Positions 47,219 through 56,208 of a stretch of 64,000 bases of DNA are shown piece by piece. Both the position numbers and the translations under genes were made by a program. Source of the DNA: Rhizobium sp. WYJ-E13. GTDB taxonomy: Bacteria; Pseudomonadota; Alphaproteobacteria; Rhizobiales; Rhizobiaceae. The notes below the pieces were generated by a model. The model did no database searches, had not been told where the DNA came from, and saw only the letters and a list, made by a program, of their open reading frames with translations. The stretch is from the NCBI RefSeq assembly GCF_018987265.1, contig NZ_CP076854.1:620001-684000 (forward strand), written 5' to 3'. How positions within the stretch are numbered: the first letter of the stretch is position 1; every line of letters starts with the position of its first letter.

Positions 47219-48346
47219 TTACGCCGTGGACCCGACGACGCCCTCAACCAGATAATTCATGCTTTCGAGCTCGATCGCGTCTTCGGCGTAGTTCTTGTCG
47301 GCGGTTACGACCGTGTTGCCCTTGTTGTCCTTCAGCGGACCCTTGAAGACCGAGAAGCCGCCCTTCATCATCTCCGCCTGCGTGGCTTCGAAAGCCTTGC
47401 GACCTTCGGCAGAAACGCCAGGGCCGAGCGCGCTCATCTTGACGAAACCGTCCTTCAGGCCGCCGCGCACGAAGTTGCCGAGCTTCTCGCCGGCTTGTGC
47501 CTTCTTGACGAAATCGCTGTAGACGTTGCCCCAGGCCCATTCGGCACCGGTGAGGTATTTTTCGGGGGCAAGCGGGCTCTGGTTGGCGTGATAGCCGCAG
47601 ACGAAGGCACCGCGGCCGGCAGCCGTCTCGACGACGACCTTCGGGCTGTCGACGTGGCAGGTAATGACATCGGCGCCCTGATCGATCAGTGCGTTGGTGG
47701 CTTCGGCCTCTTTGACGGCAAGCGACCATTCACCGGTGAAGATGACTTGGCAGGTAATAGTCGGATCGACCGTGCGGGCGCCGAGCAGGTAAGCGTTGAT
47801 GTTCTGCAGAACCTGCGGGATCGGCTTGGCGGCGACAAAGCCGATCTTCTTGCTCTTCGTTGCATGGCCCGCGGCTATGCCGTTCAGATACTGGCCCTGG
47901 AAGATATAACCGAAATAGGAGCCGGTATTGGGCGGGTTCTTGCCCTCCTGCCAGAGGCCGCCGCAATGGCGAAACTGGATATCGGGGTACTTCGCGGCTA
48001 TCGCCAGCATATGCGGGTCGAAATAACCGAAGGAGGTGGGGAAGAGCAGGGTCGCGCCATCGAGGTTGATCATCGATTCCATCGTCTTCTGGACATCGAC
48101 AGTCTCGGGGACATTCTCTTCTTCGACGACGGTGACACCCGGCAGCGCCTTCACGGCAGCGGCACCCTCGGCATGCGACTGGTTGTAGCCGTAGTCGTCC
48201 TTGGGGCCGACATAGATGAAACCGACGGTGAGCGCGGTCTGCGCAAGAGCGCGCGATGAGAGGAGGCCTGGAGTTGCGCCGACAAGGGCGGTGGCGGCAG
48301 AAGCTTGGAGGAAATGGCGGCGGTTCATGGAAAGGAGTTTGGTCAT
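47219..48346 (-). CDS. BMP-family ABC substrate-binding protein
   Basis: 375 residues with a Tat-type signal (MNRRHFLQ followed by a hydrophobic run ending ALA). The BMP/Med fold is shown by VGFIYVGPKDDYGYNQSHAEG and ATLLFPTSFGYFDPHML. BMP proteins of known ligand mostly bind nucleosides. Here the operon partners suggest biuret, triuret or another amide-rich nitrogen compound; that is inference. AAGGAG lies eight bases before the ATG. First gene of the operon driven from the sigma-54 element at 48400-48415. Confidence 0.92.
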   Translation of the reverse strand: MTKLLSMNRRHFLQASAATALVGATPGLLSSRALAQTALTVGFIYVGPKDDYGYNQSHAEGAAAVKALPGVTVVEEENVPETVDVQKTMESMINLDGATLLFPTSFGYFDPHMLAIAAKYPDIQFRHCGGLWQEGKNPPNTGSYFGYIFQGQYLNGIAAGHATKSKKIGFVAAKPIPQVLQNINAYLLGARTVDPTITCQVIFTGEWSLAVKEAEATNALIDQGADVITCHVDSPKVVVETAAGRGAFVCGYHANQSPLAPEKYLTGAEWAWGNVYSDFVKKAQAGEKLGNFVRGGLKDGFVKMSALGPGVSAEGRKAFEATQAEMMKGGFSVFKGPLKDNKGNTVVTADKNYAEDAIELESMNYLVEGVVGSTA

Positions 48347-48394
48347 CGGAATGCTCCTTGCGGCGGTTTCGCCGGTTCAATTGGCTACAGAAAA

Positions 48395-48403
48395 GTGTAT
48401 GCA
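48395..48403. promoter_or_regulatory. GntR operator copy 1, overlapping the -12 element
   Basis: GTGTATGCA, the first of three identical nine-base copies in this divergent region. Read on the minus strand it shares TGCA with the sigma-54 -12 box, so a bound regulator would block the holoenzyme. Confidence 0.6.
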
Positions 48404-48415
48404 ATGGCTGTGCCA
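48400..48415 (-). promoter_or_regulatory. Sigma-54 promoter of the biuret/amide operon
   Basis: On the minus strand TGGCACAGCCATTGCA. It agrees with TGGCAC-N5-TTGCA at every conserved position with exact spacing. Transcription would start near 48388, about 40 bases before the binding-protein gene. This predicts dependence on RpoN and an enhancer-binding protein, most likely NtrC under nitrogen limitation. No clear NtrC site was found. Confidence 0.8.
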
Positions 48416-48463
48416 AGTTTTATCCGATTGATTTTTCAGTAAATATTTAAAGATACTCGAAGA

Positions 48464-48482
48464 TGCATAAAAAGTGTATGCA
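48464..48482. promoter_or_regulatory. GntR operator copy 2
   Basis: TGCATA-N7-TATGCA inverted repeat containing the GTGTATGCA motif (48474-48482). It is the most symmetrical candidate operator of the three and lies about midway between the two divergent genes. Confidence 0.6.
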
Positions 48483-48640
48483 TTTTTAAGCTCAATGAGA
48501 TCAAAAACTGTGCATTGTCTATGAAGTAGGCTGGTTGTGACGTCCCCACATGCCCGCCTTAGTAAATACAGATGCTGAATGGTGGAATTTCTTATTTAAA
48601 ACAATATATTATTGCTAGATTTGACTTTGATTCCTGGGCG

Positions 48641-48656
48641 ATGCATGTGTATGCAT
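48641..48656. promoter_or_regulatory. GntR operator copy 3
   Basis: ATGCAT-GTGT-ATGCAT inverted repeat with the third GTGTATGCA copy at 48647-48655. It lies just upstream of the regulator's own TTG start, consistent with autoregulation. Confidence 0.6.
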
Positions 48657-48678
48657 CAGGCAACGGCGGAATCATCCC

Positions 48679-49356
48679 TTGAAGCAGGTCAGGCGCAGAG
48701 AGATCATCCGGGCAGGAACGACCGTCGAGCAGATGGTGCGGGCAATTGCCGACATGATCGTGACCGGGCAGATGCTGCCGGGCGACAAGCTTGACGAAAT
48801 CTCGCTTGCCGCCCGTTTCGAGGTATCGCGTACACCGGTACGCGAGGCACTTCGTGAACTCGGAGCGATGGGGCTTATAGACCGGGAGCCCAACCGCAGC
48901 GCTGTCGTCACCAACGTGACAGAGTCCTATCTGCACTCGATGTTCGAGGCTATGGCGGAACTTGAAGGGGTCTGCGCGCGGCTTGCCGCCGAGCGGATGA
49001 CGGTTGACGAGCGGCGCATGCTGGAAATGGAACACCGTGCTTCCGCTCGCCTTGTGCATCAGGGTGCGAAAGAGGACTACGCCGTCCACAATACCGAGTT
49101 CCACACGCGGCTCTATCGCGGTGCACATAACGAGCATATCTATGAACTGGTAACCCAGAGCCGGGCCAGGCTTGCGCCTTTCCGCCGTGCGCAGTTCCGG
49201 CTGCCGGGTCGGCTCGCGAAATCCTATGACGAGCACGACATGATCGTAACCGCGATCATGCGAGCAGATGGCGCAGCCGCTGCAAAGGCGGCCTATTCGC
49301 ATGTGGAAATCGTCAGCGATGCCAGCGTCGTCTTTGCGTCCGCGAGAGAAAAATAG
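48679..49356 (+). CDS. GntR-family regulator, FadR/FCD subfamily
   Basis: 225 residues. Winged helix at about 10-75 (ISLAARFEVSRTPVREALREL) and an FCD ligand domain from about 85 on, with its metal-binding histidines visible in HNTEFH and in the later SHVEIV segment. No in-frame ATG gives a full DNA-binding domain, so the TTG at 48679 with GGCGGA before it is the probable start. Divergent from the amide operon and surrounded by three repeated motifs, it almost certainly controls that operon and itself. Confidence 0.87.
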   Translation: MKQVRRREIIRAGTTVEQMVRAIADMIVTGQMLPGDKLDEISLAARFEVSRTPVREALRELGAMGLIDREPNRSAVVTNVTESYLHSMFEAMAELEGVCARLAAERMTVDERRMLEMEHRASARLVHQGAKEDYAVHNTEFHTRLYRGAHNEHIYELVTQSRARLAPFRRAQFRLPGRLAKSYDEHDMIVTAIMRADGAAAAKAAYSHVEIVSDASVVFASAREK

Positions 49357-49530
49357 CTGCCACGGCCGGCATGGCTGTGCAAAGCGACAGTCCTCAGCCG
49401 CAACGTCTGGAACTGCAGATGTCATCAGACTCGGATAATCAAATCCCCGGTTATGAGGGTGCAGTGGAATTGACAGCATCCGGACCACGCCATAAGCCGA
49501 ATTGTGACCAGCAATTGAAGAGGCATTATA

Positions 49531-49905
49531 ATGTCGATCTGGATTGGGCGAGTTCTGTCAGCGGCGGTCGTTATTCTGCTTCTCGCCGATGCGGCCACTA
49601 ATCTTTTTGCACCCGGTTTCATAAGGGCGGAAATGGAAGCGACCGGTTTCCCCGTCAATCTGGCCCCGGCACTCGGCATTATCATCGCGCTCTGCGCGAT
49701 CCTCTATGCCGTTCCGAAAACGGCCTTCCTTGGTGCGATACTGATAACCGGTTTTCTCGGCGGCGCTATCTGCACGCATTTCCGCCTGGGCGAGTTTTTT
49801 ACGCCTCCACAGATCGTCAGCCTTCTTCTCGGCATTGCCGCTTGGGGTGGCCTTTATCTGCGCGATCCGAGACTGCGCCAGTTGATTCCGCTGAATATGG
49901 TCTGA
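49531..49905 (+). CDS. DoxX-like membrane protein
   Basis: 124 residues with four membrane helices, the small DoxX_2-type fold (LSAAVVILLLADAATNLFAP; GAILITGFLGGAICTHFRLG). AGAGG precedes the ATG. Function not established for this subfamily. It stands alone between the GntR gene and the porin. Confidence 0.75.
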   Translation: MSIWIGRVLSAAVVILLLADAATNLFAPGFIRAEMEATGFPVNLAPALGIIIALCAILYAVPKTAFLGAILITGFLGGAICTHFRLGEFFTPPQIVSLLLGIAAWGGLYLRDPRLRQLIPLNMV

Positions 49906-50257
49906 GCGCGTAGCGATCTCGTCCCGGAGTATCAAAGCGGCGGGCAATCGCGCTGTCCTTGTTCAAGAACAGGCGCGCGTGAGCGATCTGCGACCACGAC
50001 GATAGCCATGCTTACCGGCTGGATTTCTTCCGCAGGAAATCGGCGGCTGGGTTCTGCAGACTCTCAGCCGCCGACAGAGACCTCGTCCGTCGAACAATCC
50101 AGTCCCGTCAAGTAAAAAGCTCGCCCTCAGGGTGAGGGCGAGCCAATACCATCTACAGGAGTGGAATTCTGTATCGATGGGTGAGGCCGATCCGGCAGGG
50201 AACCGGACCGGCCTCTTTCTTCTGAATTGGAGGTCACCAAACCAGAAGCTCGTGATG
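49906..50257. other. Hairpin-rich intergenic region downstream of the porin
   Basis: Besides the two terminators listed separately it holds a stem at 50041-50073 (CGGCGGCTG/CAGCCGCCG) and one at 50183-50215 (GAGGCCG...CGGCCTC, 13 bp with one mismatch). No gene is supported. The stretch from about 50240 down to 50114 on the minus strand, ending in a U-run terminator, could be a small RNA or just the processed 3' end of porin mRNA. Confidence 0.4.
50114..50143 (-). terminator. Second intrinsic terminator on the porin strand
   Basis: On the minus strand GCTCGCCCTCA, loop CCC, TGAGGGCGAGC followed by U5: an 11-bp perfect stem with a proper tail, 155 bases beyond the porin stop codon. Confidence 0.8.
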
Positions 50258-50284
50258 AAAAACCCCGAGATACGATCCCGGGGT
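50258..50284 (-). terminator. Primary porin terminator
   Basis: On the minus strand ACCCCG...CGGGGT followed by U5, 15 bases after the porin stop codon. The inner part GATC/GATAC can extend the stem. Confidence 0.8.
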
Positions 50285-50298
50285 CTTCAATGGTCAGA

Positions 50299-51366
50299 TT
50301 AGAACGAACGCTGCAGGCGGAAGTAACCCGTCGTGGAGTCGTCGCCATCTTCCGGATCCAGGTACTGGACGGAAGCCTTGGCGTAGAAGTTGTCGACGAT
50401 CTGGTAATCAACCGTCAGACCAGCCTTCCAAGCATCGCCGGTACCGTCGAAGCTATCCGGAACAGTGTCGAACGGGTCAGCACCGCCGATGTAGTTGCCG
50501 TAGTACTGAACGCCGGGGGTGATCTTCAGCTTGTCTGTTGCCTTGATGGCGTATTCGGCAGCAACTGCCCATTCAGCCGTCGAGTAGTAGGAGTTCGGGC
50601 CGCTGGAGTAGACAACAGCGAGGCCGAGCGTGCCCGGGCCGAGTTCAGCCGTACCCATAGCGCGGATTGCGCCGTCTTCGTTGTCGAAGTCCCATCCGCC
50701 GGTGATCTGGTAGCTGAAGGCGCCAGCCGTGCCGCCGATGCCGAAGGCAACGCCGACATTGTTCGGGCCGTCGTTCGCAATGAGGTCGCCGGTGACGGGA
50801 TCCTCATCACCCTGGTAGACGCCGTCTTCCAGTTCGTCGACGCTGATGCCGGCGTAGAAGGTGCCGGTTTCGTACTGATAACGGATCGAGTTATGCAGCG
50901 TTACGACGGAACCGATGTCGTCCGTTTCGCCGGAGAGACCATCGTCCCACCAGGAGTAGAAGAGACCAGCGCGGAAGCCCGCGACGTCGAGGTAAGCGGA
51001 GTCGAGGATTGTGTCCTGGTCCGTCGCGTTGTCAGCGTTTGCCTGGAGAACGATCACGCCGGTGAGCGGACCGTATTCGGTGTCGCTCTTGGCCGTGAAC
51101 TGAACCTGACCGCGGGTTACAGCATCCCAGTCAGAGTCGTTGTCACCGCCCTGGTTTTCGCCAACGTTAACCTGGAAACGGATGTAACCTTCGATCTTCA
51201 GGCAGGTTTCCGTGCCTGGGATGTAGAAGTAGCCGGTGCCGTAAGCGTCGCAGACGCGAACGTATTCAACCGGTTCCGGCTCGGCAGCAACGATTGCGTC
51301 TGCTGCGAATGCCGGTGCAGCGATGAGGGCAGCTGCAGAACCAAGCAACATCATACGAATGTTCAT
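50299..51366 (-). CDS. Outer-membrane porin, RopA / alphaproteobacterial porin family
   Basis: 355 residues from the ATG at 51366 (TAGGAG before it). Signal peptide MMLLGSAAALIAAPAFA, then the family hallmark: an acidic PEPVEYVRVCDAYGTGYFYIPG with the two-cysteine loop CDAYG...GTETCLKIEGY. After that come alternating beta strands ending in a terminal phenylalanine (LQRSF). Trimeric beta-barrel for passive entry of small solutes. Strongly expressed in this group, in keeping with its tandem terminators and long leader. Confidence 0.94.
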   Translation of the reverse strand: MNIRMMLLGSAAALIAAPAFAADAIVAAEPEPVEYVRVCDAYGTGYFYIPGTETCLKIEGYIRFQVNVGENQGGDNDSDWDAVTRGQVQFTAKSDTEYGPLTGVIVLQANADNATDQDTILDSAYLDVAGFRAGLFYSWWDDGLSGETDDIGSVVTLHNSIRYQYETGTFYAGISVDELEDGVYQGDEDPVTGDLIANDGPNNVGVAFGIGGTAGAFSYQITGGWDFDNEDGAIRAMGTAELGPGTLGLAVVYSSGPNSYYSTAEWAVAAEYAIKATDKLKITPGVQYYGNYIGGADPFDTVPDSFDGTGDAWKAGLTVDYQIVDNFYAKASVQYLDPEDGDDSTTGYFRLQRSF

Positions 51367-51879
51367 GGAAAGCCAATCTCCTAAGTTCGAGTGCGTTCCA
51401 CGAAAGAACGTCCCCTCCAATTAAAGCCCGATCAATTCGGTAAGGCCTAAAATAACCGAAAGACGGGAGGGCTCAACAATGAATGCTCTCATTTTGCAGC
51501 GAATTCTAACTAAACCGCCATGTGTGTGACAGAAGTACAACACCCCTTGGACGGGTATTAACGAGAGGTAAAGTAGAATGGCGAAATATTGCTATATTAG
51601 GACGACTTAGCCGGATTGGCCGAGCGCAAATGGGGGCAAGGGTGGTTGTCGCTGAACGCTGAATTCATCGAATATCCCGCTGCGGCGAGCCTTTATTTGC
51701 CCATCTGGACGGGCTGCCGTGAGAAAATGCGGCTGGAAAATAGGCATTGGCTGGCAGGCGGTGCCGCCATCAGACCGTGCCGTAATGCGATTCTGAGCGA
51801 TGATTCGCAGCCCGCCGAGGCGAGCCTTACCAACACGCACGACTCCAAAGGAGGCGTTTCTGTTCCGCGTCTAGGAAAC
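51367..51879. other. Intergenic region upstream of the porin
   Basis: 513 bases. The 230 bases next to the porin are AT-rich and must hold its promoter; TAGAAT on the minus strand near 51510 is a fair -10 box. The leader is then over 130 bases, long enough for small-RNA regulation. The other half (51600-51850) has open frames on both strands without recognisable protein character. Confidence 0.4.
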
Positions 51880-53556
51880 TTAGACCTGTACGCGCCGTGC
51901 CTCCGGGTCAGGAATTGGCACTGCGGCCATCAGGGCCTTTGTGTAGTCTTCTAGAGGGTGTTCGAAGATTTGGCGGCGGGTGCCTGTTTCAACGATCTTG
52001 CCGCTGCGCATGACGGCAACCTTATGGGACATGCGCTCGACAACCGCCATGTCATGCGAGATGAAGAGGTAGGAGAGCCCCATGCTTTCCTGCAGTTCCA
52101 GCATGAGGTCGAGCACGCGGGCGCGGACGGACACGTCGAGTGCGGCAACGCTTTCGTCGGCGACGATCAGTTTCGGCTCGAGCGCGAGGGCGCGGGCAAT
52201 GCAGATGCGTTGGCGCTGGCCACCGGAAAATTCATGCGGATAGCGCGTGGCGGCATCCGCCGTCAGGCCGACGCGGCGCAGGAGTTCTGCGACCCTGTCC
52301 CGGCGTTCGGACTTGTTGGCAATGCCATGGATGACCAGCGGCTCTGCGATTGCTGCGCCAACCGCCATGCGCGGGTCGAGCGAGGCATAGGGATCCTGAA
52401 AGATCATCTGCGCAGTGCGGCGTATCGGCTGCATTGCGCGATGGCTGAGGCTTGCAATATTGCGGCCGTTGATGATCACATCGCCCGTGAAGGGGATGAG
52501 GCCGAGTACAGCCTTGCCGGTCGTCGATTTTCCCGATCCGCTTTCGCCGACCAGACCGAGCGTTTCGCCCGGCAGGATATCGAAGGAGACGTCGCTGACG
52601 GCTGCAGCCGGTGCCTTGCCCTTGAGGAGAAGGCTTGCCGCAACGCCATAGGTGACATTGAGTCCACGCACATTCAGCACCGGGGTGCGGTCGGGATGCA
52701 GGGTTTCGACGCTGCGTGACGTGATGCGCGGCGGACTGTCCGTGCCGGCAAAGGCACCAAGGCGCGGCACGGCCGAGAGCAACTGCTGCGTATAGGTCTG
52801 GCGCGGTGCACGGAAAATGGCGATTGCCGGGCCCTGCTCGACGATACCGCCATTCTGCATGATGATGACGCGGTCGGCCATCTCGGCGACGACGCCCATG
52901 TCGTGGGTGATCAGGATGATCGAGGTGCCGAATTCCGACTTCAGCTCGCGCATGAGTTTGAGGATCTGCGCCTGCACCGTCACGTCGAGCGCCGTCGTCG
53001 GCTCATCGGCGATCAGCACCTTGGGACGGCAGGACAGCGCCATGGCGATCATCACGCGCTGACGCATGCCGCCCGAGAGCTCATGTGGATATTGCTTCAG
53101 CCGCCGGGCCGGATCGGTGATCTGAACGGCATCGAGCATCCGCAGCGCGGTCGTCTCGGCATTCTCGCTGCCTTGATGTTCGCGGATCGCTTCCGTCAAC
53201 TGCGCGCCGATCGACATGACAGGGTTGAGCGACGTCATCGGTTCCTGGAAGACCATGGCGATATCGCCGCCGCGCACGCTGCGCATGGCCCGGTCGGAAA
53301 GTTTCAGCAGATCGCGCTCGCCGAGCATGATGCTGCCGGAGGAAACCTGGAGCGAGGTCTTCGGCAGCAATCCCATGACCGATAGCGACGTCACGGACTT
53401 GCCCGAGCCGGATTCCCCGGCCAGGCAGAGTGTTTCGCCGCTGGCGAGATCGAAGCTGATATCTTTCAGAACCGGTTTGCGGCCCTCGGGCGTTCGCGCA
53501 TCGACATTAAGATTGCGAACGCTGAGGACGGGCGCGGCGGGCATGGCTTCAATCAC
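51880..53556 (-). CDS. ABC transporter double ATPase, fused DppD-DppF type
   Basis: 558 residues with two full ATPase domains, like GsiA/YejF. First: [35 protein letters not shown]. Second: [35 protein letters not shown]. It powers the dipeptide-type permeases encoded at 56209-57977. The start is GTG at 53556, overlapping the amidase stop by four bases. Last gene of the operon. Confidence 0.92.
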   Translation of the reverse strand: MIEAMPAAPVLSVRNLNVDARTPEGRKPVLKDISFDLASGETLCLAGESGSGKSVTSLSVMGLLPKTSLQVSSGSIMLGERDLLKLSDRAMRSVRGGDIAMVFQEPMTSLNPVMSIGAQLTEAIREHQGSENAETTALRMLDAVQITDPARRLKQYPHELSGGMRQRVMIAMALSCRPKVLIADEPTTALDVTVQAQILKLMRELKSEFGTSIILITHDMGVVAEMADRVIIMQNGGIVEQGPAIAIFRAPRQTYTQQLLSAVPRLGAFAGTDSPPRITSRSVETLHPDRTPVLNVRGLNVTYGVAASLLLKGKAPAAAVSDVSFDILPGETLGLVGESGSGKSTTGKAVLGLIPFTGDVIINGRNIASLSHRAMQPIRRTAQMIFQDPYASLDPRMAVGAAIAEPLVIHGIANKSERRDRVAELLRRVGLTADAATRYPHEFSGGQRQRICIARALALEPKLIVADESVAALDVSVRARVLDLMLELQESMGLSYLFISHDMAVVERMSHKVAVMRSGKIVETGTRRQIFEHPLEDYTKALMAAVPIPDPEARRVQV

Positions 53557-54497
53557 GCGAATACGATCCTCGGGAAGTAGAAGGAAACGACCCAGTTCGG
53601 CATGTCGACGATTTCGCTGATGCGCAGATCGCCGCAGACCGAGCAGAGCAGATAGGCGTCCACTGCGCTCATTCCGTGCGCCGCCGTCAGAAGATCGATC
53701 ATGCGCATCACGCTTTCACGCGCGCTTGTCATCAGATCGGGGCCGATGCCGGTGGTGACTTCGTAGCCGGCGCCGTCGAGATGGCGGGTGACAGGTTCTG
53801 TCGTCGTAAAGCGAGGCGTCTGCAGGCGTGCATCCTTGACGAGCTCGATCGTTGCCTCGACATTCATCTGGCTTTCGATCGCCGTACCGCAGACCTCGCC
53901 GTCACCCTGGGCGGCGTGTGTGTCGCCGATGGAAAAGAGCGCGCCCTCAACCTCGATTGGTAGATAAAGAGTGACGCCAGCCGTCAGGTCGCGGATATCC
54001 ATGTTGCCGCCGACGCGGCGCGGCGGCACGACGGAATGCGTGCCGGGTTCGGCAGGGGCAACGCCGATCGTGCCGGCAAAGGGTTTCAGCGGCACACGGC
54101 CGCCAGGGCCGTAGAGGGCTGGTGTCATGCTGTTGGCGTCATAGGACCAGACATGCAGCGCCGGATCCTTGAACTGGTCGGCGAGCAGGCCGAAACCCGG
54201 AATATTGGCCGTCCAGCCGGTGCCCGAGGGAATGAATTTGCGCAGCGTCACTTTCAGCGCATCACCGGGCTGCGCCCCCTCCACATAGATCGGGCCGGAA
54301 ACCGGATTGATCTTGCCGAAATCCAGATTGTTCAGCGTATCCAGCGTTGCATCGCCGCCGAGCTGGCCGCCAGAGGAATCCAGGCATTCGAAATGAATGG
54401 TCTCGCCTGGTTTGGCGACGACGGCGGGTGCGAAATCCTTGTTCCAGCCGAAATTATGCTGGGCGCGGTGAATCGTGTGGGTGCAGGCAATGCACAT
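53553..54497 (-). CDS. Acetamidase/formamidase family protein (FmdA/AmdA)
   Basis: 314 residues of the FmdA_AmdA beta-rich hydrolase family, unrelated to the nitrilase-type amidase at 44092. Typical parts are NKDFAPAVVAKPGETIHFEC, VSGPIYVEGAQPGDALKV, IGDTHAAQGDGEVCGTAIES and YLLCSVCGDLRISEIVD. Cytoplasmic; hydrolyses formamide, acetamide or a similar amide to the acid and ammonia. Its place within an operon run by an AmiC/AmiR pair supports a true amide substrate. Confidence 0.92.
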   Translation of the reverse strand: MCIACTHTIHRAQHNFGWNKDFAPAVVAKPGETIHFECLDSSGGQLGGDATLDTLNNLDFGKINPVSGPIYVEGAQPGDALKVTLRKFIPSGTGWTANIPGFGLLADQFKDPALHVWSYDANSMTPALYGPGGRVPLKPFAGTIGVAPAEPGTHSVVPPRRVGGNMDIRDLTAGVTLYLPIEVEGALFSIGDTHAAQGDGEVCGTAIESQMNVEATIELVKDARLQTPRFTTTEPVTRHLDGAGYEVTTGIGPDLMTSARESVMRMIDLLTAAHGMSAVDAYLLCSVCGDLRISEIVDMPNWVVSFYFPRIVFA

Positions 54498-54563
54498 AAG
54501 GTGTCTCCCTCGATTTTATGGAGCCTTCCCGGCGGAACCGGGAAGGCATTGTTTCCTTAAGGC

Positions 54564-56183
54564 TTATTGCTTCACATAGATCGCGTCGTAATTGATGACG
54601 CGTGTCGGATCGATGTAGATGTTGTCGGCGCCGCCCATGCGCAGCGACTTGGCGACGACGCGGCGTTCGTTGATGACGGGAACCCACGGCGCATCGGCCA
54701 TGATATCGGTGAAGATTTTGCCCCAGGCAGCGGTGCGTTCAGCGGACTTTGCCGGATCGGACATGGAGTCGGCCGCTACAGCACGCTTGTCGAGATCGGC
54801 GTTGCAGTACCAGGACCAGTTCCAACCGCCCTGAACCGCGCCGGCACAACCAAGGATCGGGCCGTAGAAGTTCGACGGATCCGGGAAATCGGCAATCCAG
54901 GCCATGCCGCCCGACCAGATCATCGGCGCCTCGCCTTCCGTGCCGCCGGCCGAGATGACATTGGCCTGTGCGAGAGCACGAATTTCGGCCTTGACGCCGA
55001 TGGCGGCGAGATCCTGCTGGATCGCCTGGGCGATACGCGGCTGCGGATCAGTGTTGGTCGAGTAGAGAACTGTTTCAAAGCCATCCGGGAAGCCTGCTTC
55101 GGCGAGCAGCGCCTTGGCCTTGGCGACATCATAGGCATAGCCGGTGAAGGACTTGTCGTAGCCGGGCATCAGCGGCGGCAGCGGCTGGTTGGCAGGGGTG
55201 GCGCGGCCGTTCAGGATGCGGGTGACGCGTTCCTTATTGATGGCCATATTGACGGCCTGGCGCACCTTCACATTGTCGAAAGGCTTCACCTTGGTGTTCA
55301 GGGTGATGTAGCCGGTGTGAAGCTGTTCACCATCGACGATCATCTGCGGGCCGTCGGCGGAGTTCTTGATTTCCAGGAATTTCGCTGGCGGGATGCCGTC
55401 GCCAGCGATATCGACTTCACCCTTCTGCAGGCGCAGCAGCGCGACCAGCGGCTCCTGGCCCACTTCGACCTTGAAGCTGTCGATATGCGGCATGTCCTTG
55501 ACGAAGTAATCCTTGTTGCGCTCGAACACGAGCTGCTGGCCGATCGTCCAGTCCTTCAAGACGAAGGTGCCGGAGCCGACAGGCTTTTTGCCGAAATCGC
55601 CGCCAGCGGCATCCACGGCTTCCTTCGGCACGACCGATGCGAAGTTGATGGCGAGAACATGCAGAAAGGTCGCGTCGGGACGCGAGAGGTGGAAAATCAC
55701 CGTGCCGTCGTCGGGCGTTTCGATGCCCGAGAGTGTCTCGGTCTTGCCGCCTGTCTCATCATCGAAGCCCTTGATAGCGCCGAAGAAGCCTGCACCCGGT
55801 CCCTGGGTCTTCGGATTGACGGCCCGCTCGATCGAGTACTTCACGTCCGAAGCGACAACTTCGCGACCGTTCGAAAACTTCACGCCCTTGCGCAGCTTGA
55901 ATGTATAGGTGAGGCCGTCAGGCGAAACGGTAAAGCTCTCGGCAAGCGACGGAACGAGGTTCGGCGTGCCCGGCTCGTAGTCCATCAGGCGGGAATAAAG
56001 GCTCTTGATCATCGACCAGTTGACCCAGTCATAGCCGATGGCCGGGTCGAGCGTGGTGATATCGTCCTTATAGGTGACGACAATATCGCCGCCCTGTTTG
56101 GGCGTTTCCTGTGCCATGGCGGCGAGCGGCGCGAGCGCCACCATCGCTGCCATGGTCGTGGGTCGAAGCCAGCGTTTGAACAT
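54564..56183 (-). CDS. ABC transporter substrate-binding protein, family 5
   Basis: 539 residues from the ATG at 56183; the longer frame to 56258 is unsupported. Sec signal RPTTMAAMVALAPLAAMAQ. Family 5 hallmarks are LVPSLAESFTVSPDGLTYTF, VKVRQAVNMAINKERV and a C-terminal DAIYVKQ. It lies between the permease genes and the amidase gene, so its ligand is probably an amide, amidated peptide or similar compound. Confidence 0.92.
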   Translation of the reverse strand: MFKRWLRPTTMAAMVALAPLAAMAQETPKQGGDIVVTYKDDITTLDPAIGYDWVNWSMIKSLYSRLMDYEPGTPNLVPSLAESFTVSPDGLTYTFKLRKGVKFSNGREVVASDVKYSIERAVNPKTQGPGAGFFGAIKGFDDETGGKTETLSGIETPDDGTVIFHLSRPDATFLHVLAINFASVVPKEAVDAAGGDFGKKPVGSGTFVLKDWTIGQQLVFERNKDYFVKDMPHIDSFKVEVGQEPLVALLRLQKGEVDIAGDGIPPAKFLEIKNSADGPQMIVDGEQLHTGYITLNTKVKPFDNVKVRQAVNMAINKERVTRILNGRATPANQPLPPLMPGYDKSFTGYAYDVAKAKALLAEAGFPDGFETVLYSTNTDPQPRIAQAIQQDLAAIGVKAEIRALAQANVISAGGTEGEAPMIWSGGMAWIADFPDPSNFYGPILGCAGAVQGGWNWSWYCNADLDKRAVAADSMSDPAKSAERTAAWGKIFTDIMADAPWVPVINERRVVAKSLRMGGADNIYIDPTRVINYDAIYVKQ

Positions 56184-56208
56184 TAGGGTTCCCCTTCTTT
56201 GGTTGCTG

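Noticed and set aside
48416..48640. NtrC binding site upstream of the biuret operon
   Set aside because: Only half-sites (TGTGCAT) were seen; no TGCAC-N5-GTGCA-like pair.
51616..51954. Plus-strand 112-codon frame upstream of the double ATPase gene end
   Set aside because: No ribosome binding site or recognisable family, and its end overlaps the ATPase gene antisense.
54567..56186. Plus-strand open frame of 539 codons
   Set aside because: Mirror of the family 5 binding protein on the minus strand; no ribosome binding site or domain.
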